Position numbers and translations under genes: made by a program. A stretch of 64,000 nt of DNA from Bradyrhizobium sp. LTSP885 (GTDB taxonomy: Bacteria; Pseudomonadota; Alphaproteobacteria; Rhizobiales; Xanthobacteraceae), in NCBI RefSeq assembly GCF_000938305.1, contig NZ_JYMT01000042.1, forward strand, positions 186,001 to 250,000, written 5' to 3'. This document shows positions 52,559 through 61,480 of this stretch, in pieces (the stretch's first letter is position 1; the number at the start of each line of letters is the position of its first letter). The notes below the pieces were generated by a model, which saw only the letters and a list, made by a program, of their open reading frames with translations, had not been told where the DNA came from and made no database searches.

Positions 52559-53731
52559 TCAGGCCGCTTTGGCCGGCGCCGCAGGCGGCTTGGCTGCTGC
52601 CGGCGGCTTGACCGGCTTGTCCTGCCGTTTCGACCAGGAGATGTAGTAGGCCACGATCGTCATGATCGCGATGCCGGAGACGCTGACGAAGATCTGGGCG
52701 AACAGCGAGCCCGAGCTCATCGACAGCTCGAAATGCCCGACGAAGGACAGGAACACGCCGACGCAGAACACCGCGAGCGACTGCTGGCCGCAGACGATGA
52801 CCGGATCGAACACCTTCCACTCCAGCGCCGACCAGTCCTTCGGCACGAAGCGGATCACCAGCACGGTGATGACCACGAAGTGCAGGAATCGATAGGGCGC
52901 AAGGTTGGTCTTGTCGTTCGGGTTGAACTCCGCATAGAGCCAATGCGGGAACATGGCACCAAGGCTGTCCGGGAAGCGCCCTGCCATCGTCATGATCAGT
53001 GCGAAGATCATATAGGCGATGCAGAACCAGAGCGTGTAGGGCGAATTGATGATGTGCATGTTCTGGCGTGCACCGCCCATCGCGCACCATGATCCGAATA
53101 CGAACAGCACCTGCCAGCAGTATGGATTGAAGTACCAGGTCCCCGCCGGGTAGGCCGCCAGATTCCAACCCATCTGCCGCGCGACCAGCCACAGCGCGAT
53201 CGACGCCAGCATGGTCCAGTTCGGCTGCCGCAGCATGATCCACAGCACCGGCGGAAACAGCCCCATCAGCACGATGTAGAGCGGCAGCACGTCGAGATTG
53301 ACCGGCTTGAACTTCAGGAAAAGTCCCTGCCGCAGCGTCTCGGTCGCATTGTCGACGAGGCCGGCGACGTTGAACTCGTTGATCATCTCGGAATCGCCGA
53401 AGCGCAGCGCGAGGTAGCTGATCGAGGCGATGTAGATCACGAACAGGATGATGTGGGCGACATAGAGCTGCCAGACACGCTTGGTCAGCCGCGTGGCGCC
53501 GACGATGAAGCCGCGCTCCATCATCATGCGGGCATAGACAAACGACGCCGTGTAGCCGGAGATGAAGACGAAGAGGTCGGCGGCGTCGCTGAAGCCGTAA
53601 TTCCGGGTCGTGATCCAGTTCACGATATTGTCGGGGATGTGATCGAGATAGATCGCCCAGTTCGCGATCCCGCGGAACAGGTCGAGCCGGAGGTCACGTC
53701 CTTTTTCGGGCAGGTGAGCGTGAATTTCCAT
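52559..53731 (-). CDS. opgC: OpgC-like succinyltransferase membrane protein
   Basis: A 390-residue membrane protein of the OpgC family. Hallmarks are RDLRLDLFRGIANWAIYLDH near the N-terminus, SDAADLFVFISGYTASFVY, and about ten transmembrane helices; the C-terminus is a Pro/Ala/Lys tail. OpgC adds succinyl groups to osmoregulated periplasmic glucans. Substrates in rhizobia may be cyclic beta-glucans. The ribosome site of ATG 53731 is modest. The gene is monocistronic here. Confidence 0.9.
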   Translation of the reverse strand: MEIHAHLPEKGRDLRLDLFRGIANWAIYLDHIPDNIVNWITTRNYGFSDAADLFVFISGYTASFVYARMMMERGFIVGATRLTKRVWQLYVAHIILFVIYIASISYLALRFGDSEMINEFNVAGLVDNATETLRQGLFLKFKPVNLDVLPLYIVLMGLFPPVLWIMLRQPNWTMLASIALWLVARQMGWNLAAYPAGTWYFNPYCWQVLFVFGSWCAMGGARQNMHIINSPYTLWFCIAYMIFALIMTMAGRFPDSLGAMFPHWLYAEFNPNDKTNLAPYRFLHFVVITVLVIRFVPKDWSALEWKVFDPVIVCGQQSLAVFCVGVFLSFVGHFELSMSSGSLFAQIFVSVSGIAIMTIVAYYISWSKRQDKPVKPPAAAKPPAAPAKAA

Positions 53732-53954
53732 GGGGTCCCGCTTCTTCGAGGTGATGCTTCGGCCTCGCCGCGTGGGGCAGAACGATCCCGAAGCCCAGAT
53801 TGTCACAGCTTAGCAGAATGACTATACCGGTCCGGTGAAGGTAGCTTCCGAGGGCAGGGAATCACCGATCAAGTCCCGAACGGTGTCTCTATACTGTCCC
53901 GGCGGTTTCCTCCAACCGCTTCAATCTTGCACCTCCCACGGGGCCCGACCATCC

Positions 53955-54260
53955 ATGACCGCACGCATTTTTAAGCCCGCCAAAAACGCGATGCAATCGG
54001 GACGTGCCAAGACCAAAGAATGGCAACTGGATTACGAACCGGAGCAGCCGCGGACGGTGGAGCCGCTGATGGGCTGGACCTCATCCGGCGACATGAAGCA
54101 GCAGCTCACGCTCCGCTTCGAGACCAAGGAAGAGGCGATTGCCTATTGCGAGCGGAAGGGCGTCGCCTACCAAGTGCTCGAGCCGAAGGATTCGGCGCAT
54201 CGCCAGATCGCCTATGCCGACAATTTCGCGTTCGGCCGCTGGGAGCCTTGGACTCACTAA
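53955..54260 (+). CDS. NADH-quinone oxidoreductase accessory subunit (NDUFS4-like)
   Basis: A 101-residue protein of the ETC complex I subunit/NDUFS4 family: ARIFKPAKNAMQSGRAKTKEWQ, LMGWTSSGDMKQQLTLRFE and ending NFAFGRWEPWTH. It is a peripheral subunit of complex I in alphaproteobacteria and mitochondria, located at the cytosolic matrix-side arm. The gene lies apart from the nuo operon, as usual. Confidence 0.92.
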   Translation: MTARIFKPAKNAMQSGRAKTKEWQLDYEPEQPRTVEPLMGWTSSGDMKQQLTLRFETKEEAIAYCERKGVAYQVLEPKDSAHRQIAYADNFAFGRWEPWTH

Positions 54261-54287
54261 GCTTTGGACCCACTAAGGGGCCAGGAA

Positions 54288-54785
54288 TCAGGCCGCTGGG
54301 TTTGGAACGGCGAGGCTGCCGGCAATGGGCAGCGGGGCGTCCTTGGAGACGCCGAGCACCGGAAAGCTTCTAATTTTACGCACATTGGGCAGGCCTGCGA
54401 ATTGCAGCAGCTGCCGGCGCATATCGTCGACATCGGGTGCGACGCATTTGAGCATGAAGTCGGCATCCCCGGAAATCCGCCAGCATTTCAGGAAACGCGG
54501 AACGGCAGCGACCGCCGCCTCGAATGCTTCGATCGCGGCCAGATTCTGGCTGTCGAGCTGGATCAGGACGAAGGTCGTCACCTCATAGCCGAGCAGCCGT
54601 TCGTCGATTGTGGCGCGGATCGCCTGGATCACGCCAAGGCTGCGCAAGGTCCTGACACGGCGAAGGCAGGGTGGGGCGGTGATGCCGACACGGGCGGCGA
54701 GTTCGTTGATCCTGATCCGGCCATCCTGCTGCAGCTCGGACAGGATCTTGAGGTCGATGTCGTCGAGCTGGTGACGCTCCGTCAC
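54288..54785 (-). CDS. Lrp/AsnC family regulator
   Basis: A 165-residue Lrp-type regulator: N-terminal helix-turn-helix (LDDIDLKILSELQQDGRIR, then LAARVGITAPPCLRRVRTL) and a C-terminal ligand-binding RAM domain (ISGDADFMLKCVAPDVDDMR). It overlaps the tetR gene by 4 bp, so the two regulators are cotranscribed. It probably senses an amino acid; leucine would suit the divergent leucine-degradation operon. Confidence 0.92.
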   Translation of the reverse strand: MTERHQLDDIDLKILSELQQDGRIRINELAARVGITAPPCLRRVRTLRSLGVIQAIRATIDERLLGYEVTTFVLIQLDSQNLAAIEAFEAAVAAVPRFLKCWRISGDADFMLKCVAPDVDDMRRQLLQFAGLPNVRKIRSFPVLGVSKDAPLPIAGSLAVPNPAA

Positions 54786-55441
54786 GGCTGCTCACCGGCC
54801 AGGACGCTGCGTTGACGGCTGCCGCCCTTGCCTGTCTCGCCGAGCACCGCCTGCGGCGCCACCCCCGACAGCACCAGCTTCTCGTGGGCCGCGACGATCG
54901 CCTCCTTGGTCAGCCGGCCGCCGGGGCGGTACCAGGTGCACAGCCCGGTCAACAGCGCGATGATGGCAAAGGTTGCGACCTGGATGTCGACCACCTCGAA
55001 GGCGCCTTCGGACACCCCGTCCGCGAGGATCTGCGCCAGCCGCTGCTCGTAGGCGCCGCGCAGCGTCACCACCACGTCGTAGTTCTTCGGCTCCAGGCTG
55101 CGCAGCTCGGAATTGGCGATGAAGACCTCGCGCTTGCGGGTCATGTGGTAGGTGACGTGGAAGGCGACGAAGCTGCGCAGCCTCTCGACCGGATCGGTCT
55201 TTCCCTCCAAAGCGAGGTCAAGCTGCCGCAGCAAATCGTTGATATGGTCCTGCACCAGGTCGAACAACAATTCCTGCTTGGTTGAGATATGGTTGTAGAG
55301 CGAGCCGGCCTGGATGCCGACCTCGGCGGCGAGCTGGCGCAGGCTCATCGCCTCATAGCCTTGCTCGAAGATCAGGCGCACGCCGGCCTTGCGGATCGCC
55401 TCCAGCGTCGTGGGGCCGTGTGAGCCGATCGTGCGTGCCAT
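54782..55441 (-). CDS. TetR/AcrR family regulator of the leucine-degradation operon
   Basis: A 219-residue TetR-type repressor: HTH MSLRQLAAEVGIQAGSLYNHISTK near residues 30-53 and a helical ligand domain. It is divergent from the ivd operon; two near-identical 17-bp operator candidates (55491-55507 and 55590-55606) lie between the genes. The ligand is probably an acyl-CoA or related intermediate. GAGGCC precedes ATG 55441. The neighbouring Lrp gene is its downstream partner. Confidence 0.9.
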   Translation of the reverse strand: MARTIGSHGPTTLEAIRKAGVRLIFEQGYEAMSLRQLAAEVGIQAGSLYNHISTKQELLFDLVQDHINDLLRQLDLALEGKTDPVERLRSFVAFHVTYHMTRKREVFIANSELRSLEPKNYDVVVTLRGAYEQRLAQILADGVSEGAFEVVDIQVATFAIIALLTGLCTWYRPGGRLTKEAIVAAHEKLVLSGVAPQAVLGETGKGGSRQRSVLAGEQP

Positions 55442-55490
55442 CGAGGGCCTCGGGATGGGTGTTGGCTTGCCAGAGACGTGCAGAAACAAG

Positions 55491-55606
55491 CAAACGACCG
55501 TATGTTTGTTGCACAAAATCCAAGCAGATTCAATGCGCTGCGGAACTCACGCACGAACTATAGCAGAGCCGCTTGCGAAAGAAATAAAAAAACGTATGAT
55601 CGTTTA
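55491..55606. promoter_or_regulatory. Paired TetR operator candidates
   Basis: CAAACGACCGTATGTTT at 55491-55507 and, in the opposite orientation, TAAACGATCATACGTTT at 55606-55590 match at 13 of 17 positions. Both are palindrome-like (AAAC...GTTT). They flank the divergent start region of tetR and ivd. Confidence 0.6.
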
Positions 55607-55636
55607 ATTGCAGAATGAATCTCACAGGGAGGGATC

Positions 55637-56809
55637 ATGGCCTCGAACCAGGCGGCAATCTTCAATTTCGACCTCGGCGAAACCGCGGATGCGATCCGCG
55701 AGACGGTGCATGATTTCTCGAGCAACGAGATCGCCCCGCGTGCCGCCGAGATCGATCGCAGCAATCAATTCCCGCGCGACCTCTGGCCGAAGATCGGTGC
55801 GCTCGGCCTGCACGGCATCACGGTCGAGGAGGAATATGGCGGTTCGGGCCTCGGCTATCTCGAGCATTGCATCGCGGTCGAGGAGATTTCGCGAGCCTCG
55901 GCCTCGGTCGGGCTTGCCTACGGCGCGCATTCCAACCTCTGCGTCAACCAGATCCGCCGCAACGGCAGCGAGGAGCAGAAGCGGAAATATCTGCCCAAAC
56001 TGATCTCGGGCGAGCATGTCGGGGCGCTGGCGATGTCGGAGCCGTCGGCCGGCTCCGACGTGGTCTCGATGAAGACCCGCGCCGAGAAGAAGGGCGACCG
56101 CTTTGTGCTGAACGGCAACAAGATGTGGATCACCAACGGCCCGGTGGCCGAGACGCTGGTGGTCTATGCCAAGACCGATCCGAACGCCGGCCCGCGCGGC
56201 ATCACCGCTTTCATCATCGAAAAGGGCATGAAGGGTTTTTCCACCGCGCAGAAGCTCGACAAGCTCGGCATGCGCGGCTCCGACACCTGCGAATTGGTGT
56301 TCGAGGATTGCGAGGTGCCCGAGGAGAACGTGCTCTCCGAGGTTGGCCGCGGGGTCAACGTGTTGATGAGCGGGCTCGACTATGAGCGCGCAGTGCTGGC
56401 GGCCGGTCCGATCGGCATCATGCAGGCCTGCATGGACGTGGTGCTGCCTTACGTCCACGAGCGCAAACAATTCGGCGAGCCGATCGGCACGTTCCAACTG
56501 GTGCAGGGCAAGCTCGCCGACATGTACACCACGATGAACGCCTCGCGCGCCTATGTGTACGCGGTGGCGAAAGCCTGCGACCGCGGCGAGACCACGCGCG
56601 AGGACGCCGCAGGCGCCATCCTCTACGCTGCCGAGAAGGCCACCCAATGCGCGCTGGATGCGATGCAATTGCTCGGCGGCAATGGCTACATCAACGACTA
56701 TCCCACCGGCCGCCTGTTGCGCGATGCAAAACTCTACGAGATCGGCGCCGGCACCAGCGAAATTCGCCGCATGCTGATCGGCCGCGAGTTGTTTGCAAAG
56801 ACGGCGTAG
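55637..56809 (+). CDS. ivd: Isovaleryl-CoA dehydrogenase
   Basis: This flavoenzyme oxidises isovaleryl-CoA to 3-methylcrotonyl-CoA in leucine degradation. The 390-residue protein has the acyl-CoA dehydrogenase signatures AMSEPSAGSDV and ITNGPVAETL, the catalytic Glu in SGLDYERAV (about Glu250), typical of isovaleryl-CoA dehydrogenase, and GGNGYINDYPTGRLLRDAK. The gene is the first of four in a compact leucine/isovalerate operon (ivd, mccB, mccA, hmgL), downstream of the paired TetR sites. Confidence 0.95.
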   Translation: MASNQAAIFNFDLGETADAIRETVHDFSSNEIAPRAAEIDRSNQFPRDLWPKIGALGLHGITVEEEYGGSGLGYLEHCIAVEEISRASASVGLAYGAHSNLCVNQIRRNGSEEQKRKYLPKLISGEHVGALAMSEPSAGSDVVSMKTRAEKKGDRFVLNGNKMWITNGPVAETLVVYAKTDPNAGPRGITAFIIEKGMKGFSTAQKLDKLGMRGSDTCELVFEDCEVPEENVLSEVGRGVNVLMSGLDYERAVLAAGPIGIMQACMDVVLPYVHERKQFGEPIGTFQLVQGKLADMYTTMNASRAYVYAVAKACDRGETTREDAAGAILYAAEKATQCALDAMQLLGGNGYINDYPTGRLLRDAKLYEIGAGTSEIRRMLIGRELFAKTA

Positions 56810-56872
56810 GATTCGCGCGATAATCTTTTCCACAAGTCCTTGTCGGTATCCCCAACGAGACGTGCAACGCAC

Positions 56873-58477
56873 ATGCCGCTTCATTCGACGATCGATCCCA
56901 CATCCTCCGAATTCGCCCGCAACGCCGACGTGATGCGCGGCCTGGTCGCGGAGCTTCGCGACAAGCTCAATCAGGTTGCCGGCGGCGGCGGCAAGGTGTC
57001 TCGCGCCCGTCATACGTCACGCGGCAAGATGCTGGCGCGCGATCGCGTCGATCTCCTGGTCGACCCCGGCACCGCATTCCTCGAACTGTCGCCGCTGGCC
57101 GCCAACGGCCTCTATGGCGGTGACGTGCATTCGGCGAGCGTCGTGACCGGGGTGGGACGCATTTCGGGGCGCGAATGCATCATCGTCGCCAACGACGCCA
57201 CCATCAAGGGCGGCACTTACTACCCGATGACGGTGAAGAAACATCTGCGCGCCCAGGACATCGCGCGGCAGAACAATCTACCTTGCGTCTACATGGTCGA
57301 TTCCGGCGGCGCGTTCCTGCCGCTGCAGGACGAGATTTTCCCCGACGAGCGGCATTTCGGCCGCATCTTCTACAACCAGGCGCAGATGTCCGCTGCTGGC
57401 ATTCCGCAGGTGGCGATCGTGATGGGATCCTGCACGGCCGGTGGCGCCTATGTGCCGGCGATGTCGGACGAGAGCATCATCGTGCGCAATCAGGGCACGA
57501 TCTTCCTCGGCGGCCCGCCGCTGGTGAAGGCTGCGACCGGTGAGGTTGTCACGGCCGAGGAACTCGGCGGCGCCGATGTCCATTCGCGGCAATCAGGTGT
57601 GACCGATCACTACGCCCAGAACGATGCGCACGCGATCGGGATCGCCCGGCGCATCGTCGGCACCCTGAAGCAGCCGACGCCTGCGTCGCTCAATATGCGT
57701 CAGCCGCAAGAGCCGTTGTTTCCAGCGGAAGAGATCTACGGCGTCGTCTCCGCCGACGGCAGAAAACCGTTCGACGTGCACGACATCATCGCGCGGATCG
57801 TCGACGGCTCCGAATTCGACGAGTTCAAGAAGCTCTACGGGACCACGCTGATCTGCGGCTTCGCCCATATCTGGGGCTATCCGGTCGGCATCATCGCCAA
57901 CAACGGCATCCTGTTCAGCGAGAGTTCGCTGAAGGGCGCGCATTTCATCGAGCTGTGCTGCCAGCGCGGCATTCCGCTGGTGTTTTTGCAGAACATCACC
58001 GGCTTTATGGTCGGCAAGAAATACGAGGCCGGCGGCATCGCGCGTGACGGCGCCAAGTTGGTGACGGCTGTTGCGACCGCCGGCGTGCCAAAATTCACCG
58101 TCGTGATCGGCGGCTCCTACGGCGCCGGCAATTACGGCATGTGCGGCCGGTCCTACAGTCCGCGCTTCCTCTGGCTGTGGCCCAACGCCCGCATCTCGGT
58201 GATGGGCGGCGAGCAGGCCTCGATGGTGTTGAGCCAGGTGCGCCGTGACAATATCGAGGCCAAGGGCGAGGCCTGGTCGGCGGACGAGGAGGACAAATTC
58301 CGCGCGCCGATCCGCGCTCAATATGAGAGCCAGGGCAATCCCTATTATGCCACCGCGCGGCTCTGGGACGACGGAGTGATCGATCCCGCCGATACGCGGC
58401 TGGTGCTGGGGCTTGGGCTATCGGCCGCCGCTAATGCGCCGATCGAACCGACGAAATTCGGCCTGTTCAGGATGTGA
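56873..58477 (+). CDS. liuB: 3-methylcrotonyl-CoA carboxylase, carboxyltransferase (beta) subunit
   Basis: A 534-residue carboxyltransferase subunit that transfers CO2 from biotin to 3-methylcrotonyl-CoA. Typical segments are MVDSGGAFLPLQDEIFPD, GSCTAGGAYVPAMSDE and GGSYGAGNYGMCGR. It follows ivd by 63 bp and its stop overlaps the next gene start. It is part of the leucine degradation operon. Confidence 0.95.
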   Translation: MPLHSTIDPTSSEFARNADVMRGLVAELRDKLNQVAGGGGKVSRARHTSRGKMLARDRVDLLVDPGTAFLELSPLAANGLYGGDVHSASVVTGVGRISGRECIIVANDATIKGGTYYPMTVKKHLRAQDIARQNNLPCVYMVDSGGAFLPLQDEIFPDERHFGRIFYNQAQMSAAGIPQVAIVMGSCTAGGAYVPAMSDESIIVRNQGTIFLGGPPLVKAATGEVVTAEELGGADVHSRQSGVTDHYAQNDAHAIGIARRIVGTLKQPTPASLNMRQPQEPLFPAEEIYGVVSADGRKPFDVHDIIARIVDGSEFDEFKKLYGTTLICGFAHIWGYPVGIIANNGILFSESSLKGAHFIELCCQRGIPLVFLQNITGFMVGKKYEAGGIARDGAKLVTAVATAGVPKFTVVIGGSYGAGNYGMCGRSYSPRFLWLWPNARISVMGGEQASMVLSQVRRDNIEAKGEAWSADEEDKFRAPIRAQYESQGNPYYATARLWDDGVIDPADTRLVLGLGLSAAANAPIEPTKFGLFRM

Positions 58478-60501
58478 TGCAGGATCTGATGATGGACCGC
58501 TCAAAACTCTACCGGCGTTTCCGTACGCTGCTGATCGCCAATCGCGGCGAGATCGCCTGCCGCGTCATCCGCTCCGCGCACGCCATGGGGCTGCGCACAG
58601 TGGCGGTCTATTCGGAAGCCGACCGCGACGCCATGCATGTCGGGCTCGCCGACGAGGCCGTGCTGCTCGGCCCCGCGCGGGCGCGCGACAGCTATCTCAA
58701 CATTGAGCGCGTGATCGCCGCCGCCCGCGAGACCGGCGCCGAGGCCGTGCACCCCGGCTATGGCTTCCTCTCGGAGAACGCCGAATTCGCGCAGGCTTGC
58801 CTCGACGCCGGACTGGTGTTCGTCGGCCCAACCGCCGAGATGATGACGGCGATGGGATCCAAATCGGGCTCGAAGGCGCTGATGGAGAAAGCCGGTGTGC
58901 CCTTGGTGCCCGGCTATCACGGCGAGGCCCAGGACGAGGCGACCCTTGCGGAAGCGGCCAACCGGATCGGCTTCCCGGTATTGGCGAAGGCCTCCGCCGG
59001 CGGTGGCGGCCGCGGCATGCGCGTGGTCAATTCGGCCGCCGAATTGTCGGCCGCGATCGTCAGCGCCAAGCGCGAGGCCAAGGCGGCGTTCGGCGACGAC
59101 CGCATGCTGATCGAGAAATACGTCCAGAACCCCCGGCATATCGAGGTTCAGATCGTCGGCGACAGCCATGGCAATCTGCTCTCGCTGTGGGAGCGCGAAT
59201 GCACGCTGCAACGGCGGCACCAGAAGGTGATCGAGGAGGCACCGTCGCCGACGCTGAATTCAGCGCAACGCGAGGCGGTCTGCGCAGCCGCGCGCAAGGC
59301 GGCCGGTGCGGTCAACTACGTCGGCGCCGGCACCATCGAGTTCGTCTCCGACGGCAAGGACGTGTTCTTCATCGAGATGAACACGCGCCTGCAGGTCGAA
59401 CATCCCGTGACCGAGTTGATTACCGGCATCGATCTGGTCGAATGGCAGCTCCGCGTCGCCTTCGGCGAGGCATTGCCGCTGAAGCAGGACGAGATCAAGC
59501 TCGACGGCCACGCCATCGAGGCCCGGGTCTACGCCGAGAACCCGCAGAAGAATTTCATGCCCTCGGTCGGCCGGATCAAGACCTGGCGGACCCCACCAGA
59601 GGGCGACGGCCTGCGCATTGATGCCGGCTATCGCAGCGGCGACGCCGTATCGCCTTACTACGACGCGATGCTGGCCAAGGTGATCGCCTGGGCGCCGACC
59701 CGCGAGGCCGCCATCGAGAAGCTCAACCGCGGGCTGGAGCAGACCGACGTCCGCGGCATCGTCACCAACATCCCGTTCCTGTCGGCGTTGGTGATGCATC
59801 CGGAGACACGGGCCAACAGGATTGACACCGGCTTCATCGAGCGCGAGCTGAAGAACCTGACCGCCGACAAGGGTGGTGCCGGCGAGTTCGAGCTTTGCGC
59901 GGCGGTGGCTGCGATCGTCAACGAGGAGCAGAATGCCGCGCGAGGCGCCGCCAATTCGCCCTGGCAGACCTTTGGCTGGATGCCGGTCGGCCGCCGCCAG
60001 CGCGTCTTCTCGTTCCGGCATGGTCATACCGCCGAGCAGACCATCACGTTGCACTATGGCCACGGACCATCGACCTTGTCCGTCGGCGGGCACGAACTTG
60101 CCTTCACCATCTCATCACCTGGTGACGGCGGATTCGATCTGACGCTCAATGGACTCAAGTCGCGCGTCGCGTCCGTTGTCGACGGCCACGAGCTTTATCT
60201 GCGCACCCGCAACGGCCGCTTCGACCTGCACTGGATCGATCCGTTCGGCGGCGAGAGCGAGGAGCAGGTCGGCGAGGACAAGATCGTGGCGCCGCTGCCG
60301 GGCACCGTCGTTGCGCTGCTTGCCGAGGAAGGTGCGACATTGGAGAAGGGCGCGCCGATCCTGACGCTGGAAGTCATGAAGATGGAGCAGACCTTGCGCG
60401 CGCCCTATGCGGGCGTGCTGAAGAAGCTCAAATGCAAGGTCGGCGACATCGTCGGCGAAGGTGTCGAGCTGGCCGAGATCGAGCCGGCGGCGGCGTCATG
60501 A
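58477..60501 (+). CDS. liuD: 3-methylcrotonyl-CoA carboxylase, biotin-containing alpha subunit
   Basis: A 674-residue biotin carboxylase plus biotin carrier subunit. The ATP-grasp domain begins LLIANRGEIACRVI and includes KASAGGGGRGMRVV; ENPRHIEVQ-like (QNPRHIEVQIVGD) and EMNTRLQVEHPVTE are conserved; the biotin lysine is in EVMKMEQ near the C-terminus. ATG 58477 overlaps the liuB stop (TGATG); 58489 with AGGA is the alternative start. It forms a complex with the beta subunit. Confidence 0.94.
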   Translation: MQDLMMDRSKLYRRFRTLLIANRGEIACRVIRSAHAMGLRTVAVYSEADRDAMHVGLADEAVLLGPARARDSYLNIERVIAAARETGAEAVHPGYGFLSENAEFAQACLDAGLVFVGPTAEMMTAMGSKSGSKALMEKAGVPLVPGYHGEAQDEATLAEAANRIGFPVLAKASAGGGGRGMRVVNSAAELSAAIVSAKREAKAAFGDDRMLIEKYVQNPRHIEVQIVGDSHGNLLSLWERECTLQRRHQKVIEEAPSPTLNSAQREAVCAAARKAAGAVNYVGAGTIEFVSDGKDVFFIEMNTRLQVEHPVTELITGIDLVEWQLRVAFGEALPLKQDEIKLDGHAIEARVYAENPQKNFMPSVGRIKTWRTPPEGDGLRIDAGYRSGDAVSPYYDAMLAKVIAWAPTREAAIEKLNRGLEQTDVRGIVTNIPFLSALVMHPETRANRIDTGFIERELKNLTADKGGAGEFELCAAVAAIVNEEQNAARGAANSPWQTFGWMPVGRRQRVFSFRHGHTAEQTITLHYGHGPSTLSVGGHELAFTISSPGDGGFDLTLNGLKSRVASVVDGHELYLRTRNGRFDLHWIDPFGGESEEQVGEDKIVAPLPGTVVALLAEEGATLEKGAPILTLEVMKMEQTLRAPYAGVLKKLKCKVGDIVGEGVELAEIEPAAAS

Positions 60502-61409
60502 GCGATCATATCAGCATCATCGAAATGGGGCCGCGCGACGGCCTCCAGAATGAGAAGACGCTCGTTAGCGTCGAAGCGCGCATCGCGTTTGTCGAGACGC
60601 TGGTAGCGGCAGGACTCACCACCGTCGAGGTCGGCGCCTTTGTCTCGCCCAAGGCGATCCCGCAGATGGCGAGTTCGGACCAGGTGCTGCGCGGTATCAG
60701 CCACGTCAAAGGCGCCGAATTCCATGTGCTGGTGCCGAACGAGAAGGGCTACGACGCCGCGCGCGCAGCCGGCGCCAAGGTCGTGTCGGTGTTCGCGGCC
60801 GCATCCGAAGGGTTTTCGCGCGCCAACATCAATTGCTCGATTGCGGACTCCATCGAACGGTTCAAGCCGGTTCTTGCGCGCGCCAGGGACGATGGCGTCA
60901 AGGTCCGCGGTTATGTTTCCTGCGTGCTGGGATGTCCGTTCGACGGCGAGATCAAGCCGAAGGCTGTCGCTGATCTCGCGAAGATATTGTGGGATCTCGG
61001 GTGCTACGAGATATCGCTCGGCGACACCATCGGCGTCGGCACGCCGCTCAAGGCCAAGCAGATGCTGCGGGCTGTCGCCGGCGAGGTGCCCGCTGACAAG
61101 CTCGCAATGCATTTCCACGACACTTACGGCCAGGCGCTCGCGAACCTCTATGCCGGCATGGAGGAGGGCGTTCGTGTCATCGACGGTGCCGCCGGCGGTC
61201 TCGGCGGCTGCCCCTATGCGCCCGGTGCGACGGGGAATGTGGCGACCGAGGATGTCGTCTACATGCTTGAGGGGATGGGGATCAGGACCGGCGTCGACAT
61301 GGAGAAGCTGCTCGCGGCGACCAACGAGGTCGCGGGGTTGCTGGGTCGCCCGCCGGTGAGCCGCGTCGCGAGTGCGTTGAACGCGAAGAAGCGCCGCACA
61401 ACTTCGTAG
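60498..61409 (+). CDS. liuE: Hydroxymethylglutaryl-CoA lyase
   Basis: This enzyme cleaves HMG-CoA into acetyl-CoA and acetoacetate, the last step of leucine degradation. The 303-residue protein shows MGPRDGLQNE, SLGDTIGVGTP, HFHDTYGQALAN and the Cys signature GGLGGCPYAPGATGN. The ATG overlaps the previous stop (ATGA). No methylglutaconyl-CoA hydratase gene lies between the carboxylase and the lyase; that step must be encoded elsewhere. Confidence 0.95.
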   Translation: MSDHISIIEMGPRDGLQNEKTLVSVEARIAFVETLVAAGLTTVEVGAFVSPKAIPQMASSDQVLRGISHVKGAEFHVLVPNEKGYDAARAAGAKVVSVFAAASEGFSRANINCSIADSIERFKPVLARARDDGVKVRGYVSCVLGCPFDGEIKPKAVADLAKILWDLGCYEISLGDTIGVGTPLKAKQMLRAVAGEVPADKLAMHFHDTYGQALANLYAGMEEGVRVIDGAAGGLGGCPYAPGATGNVATEDVVYMLEGMGIRTGVDMEKLLAATNEVAGLLGRPPVSRVASALNAKKRRTTS

Positions 61410-61473
61410 CGTGGGTAGAGCGAAGCGAAACCCACGGACAGTGATGGGTTTCGCTTCGCTCCACCCATCCTAC
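61406..61473. repeat. Intergenic inverted repeat
   Basis: GTAGCGTGGGTAGAGCGAAG and its partner TTCGCTCCACCCATCCTAC form long, nearly complementary arms around GAAACCCA...TGGGTTTC. It lies between two convergent operons and probably terminates both. It is another short dispersed element. Confidence 0.75.
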
Positions 61474-61480
61474 GGGAGGC

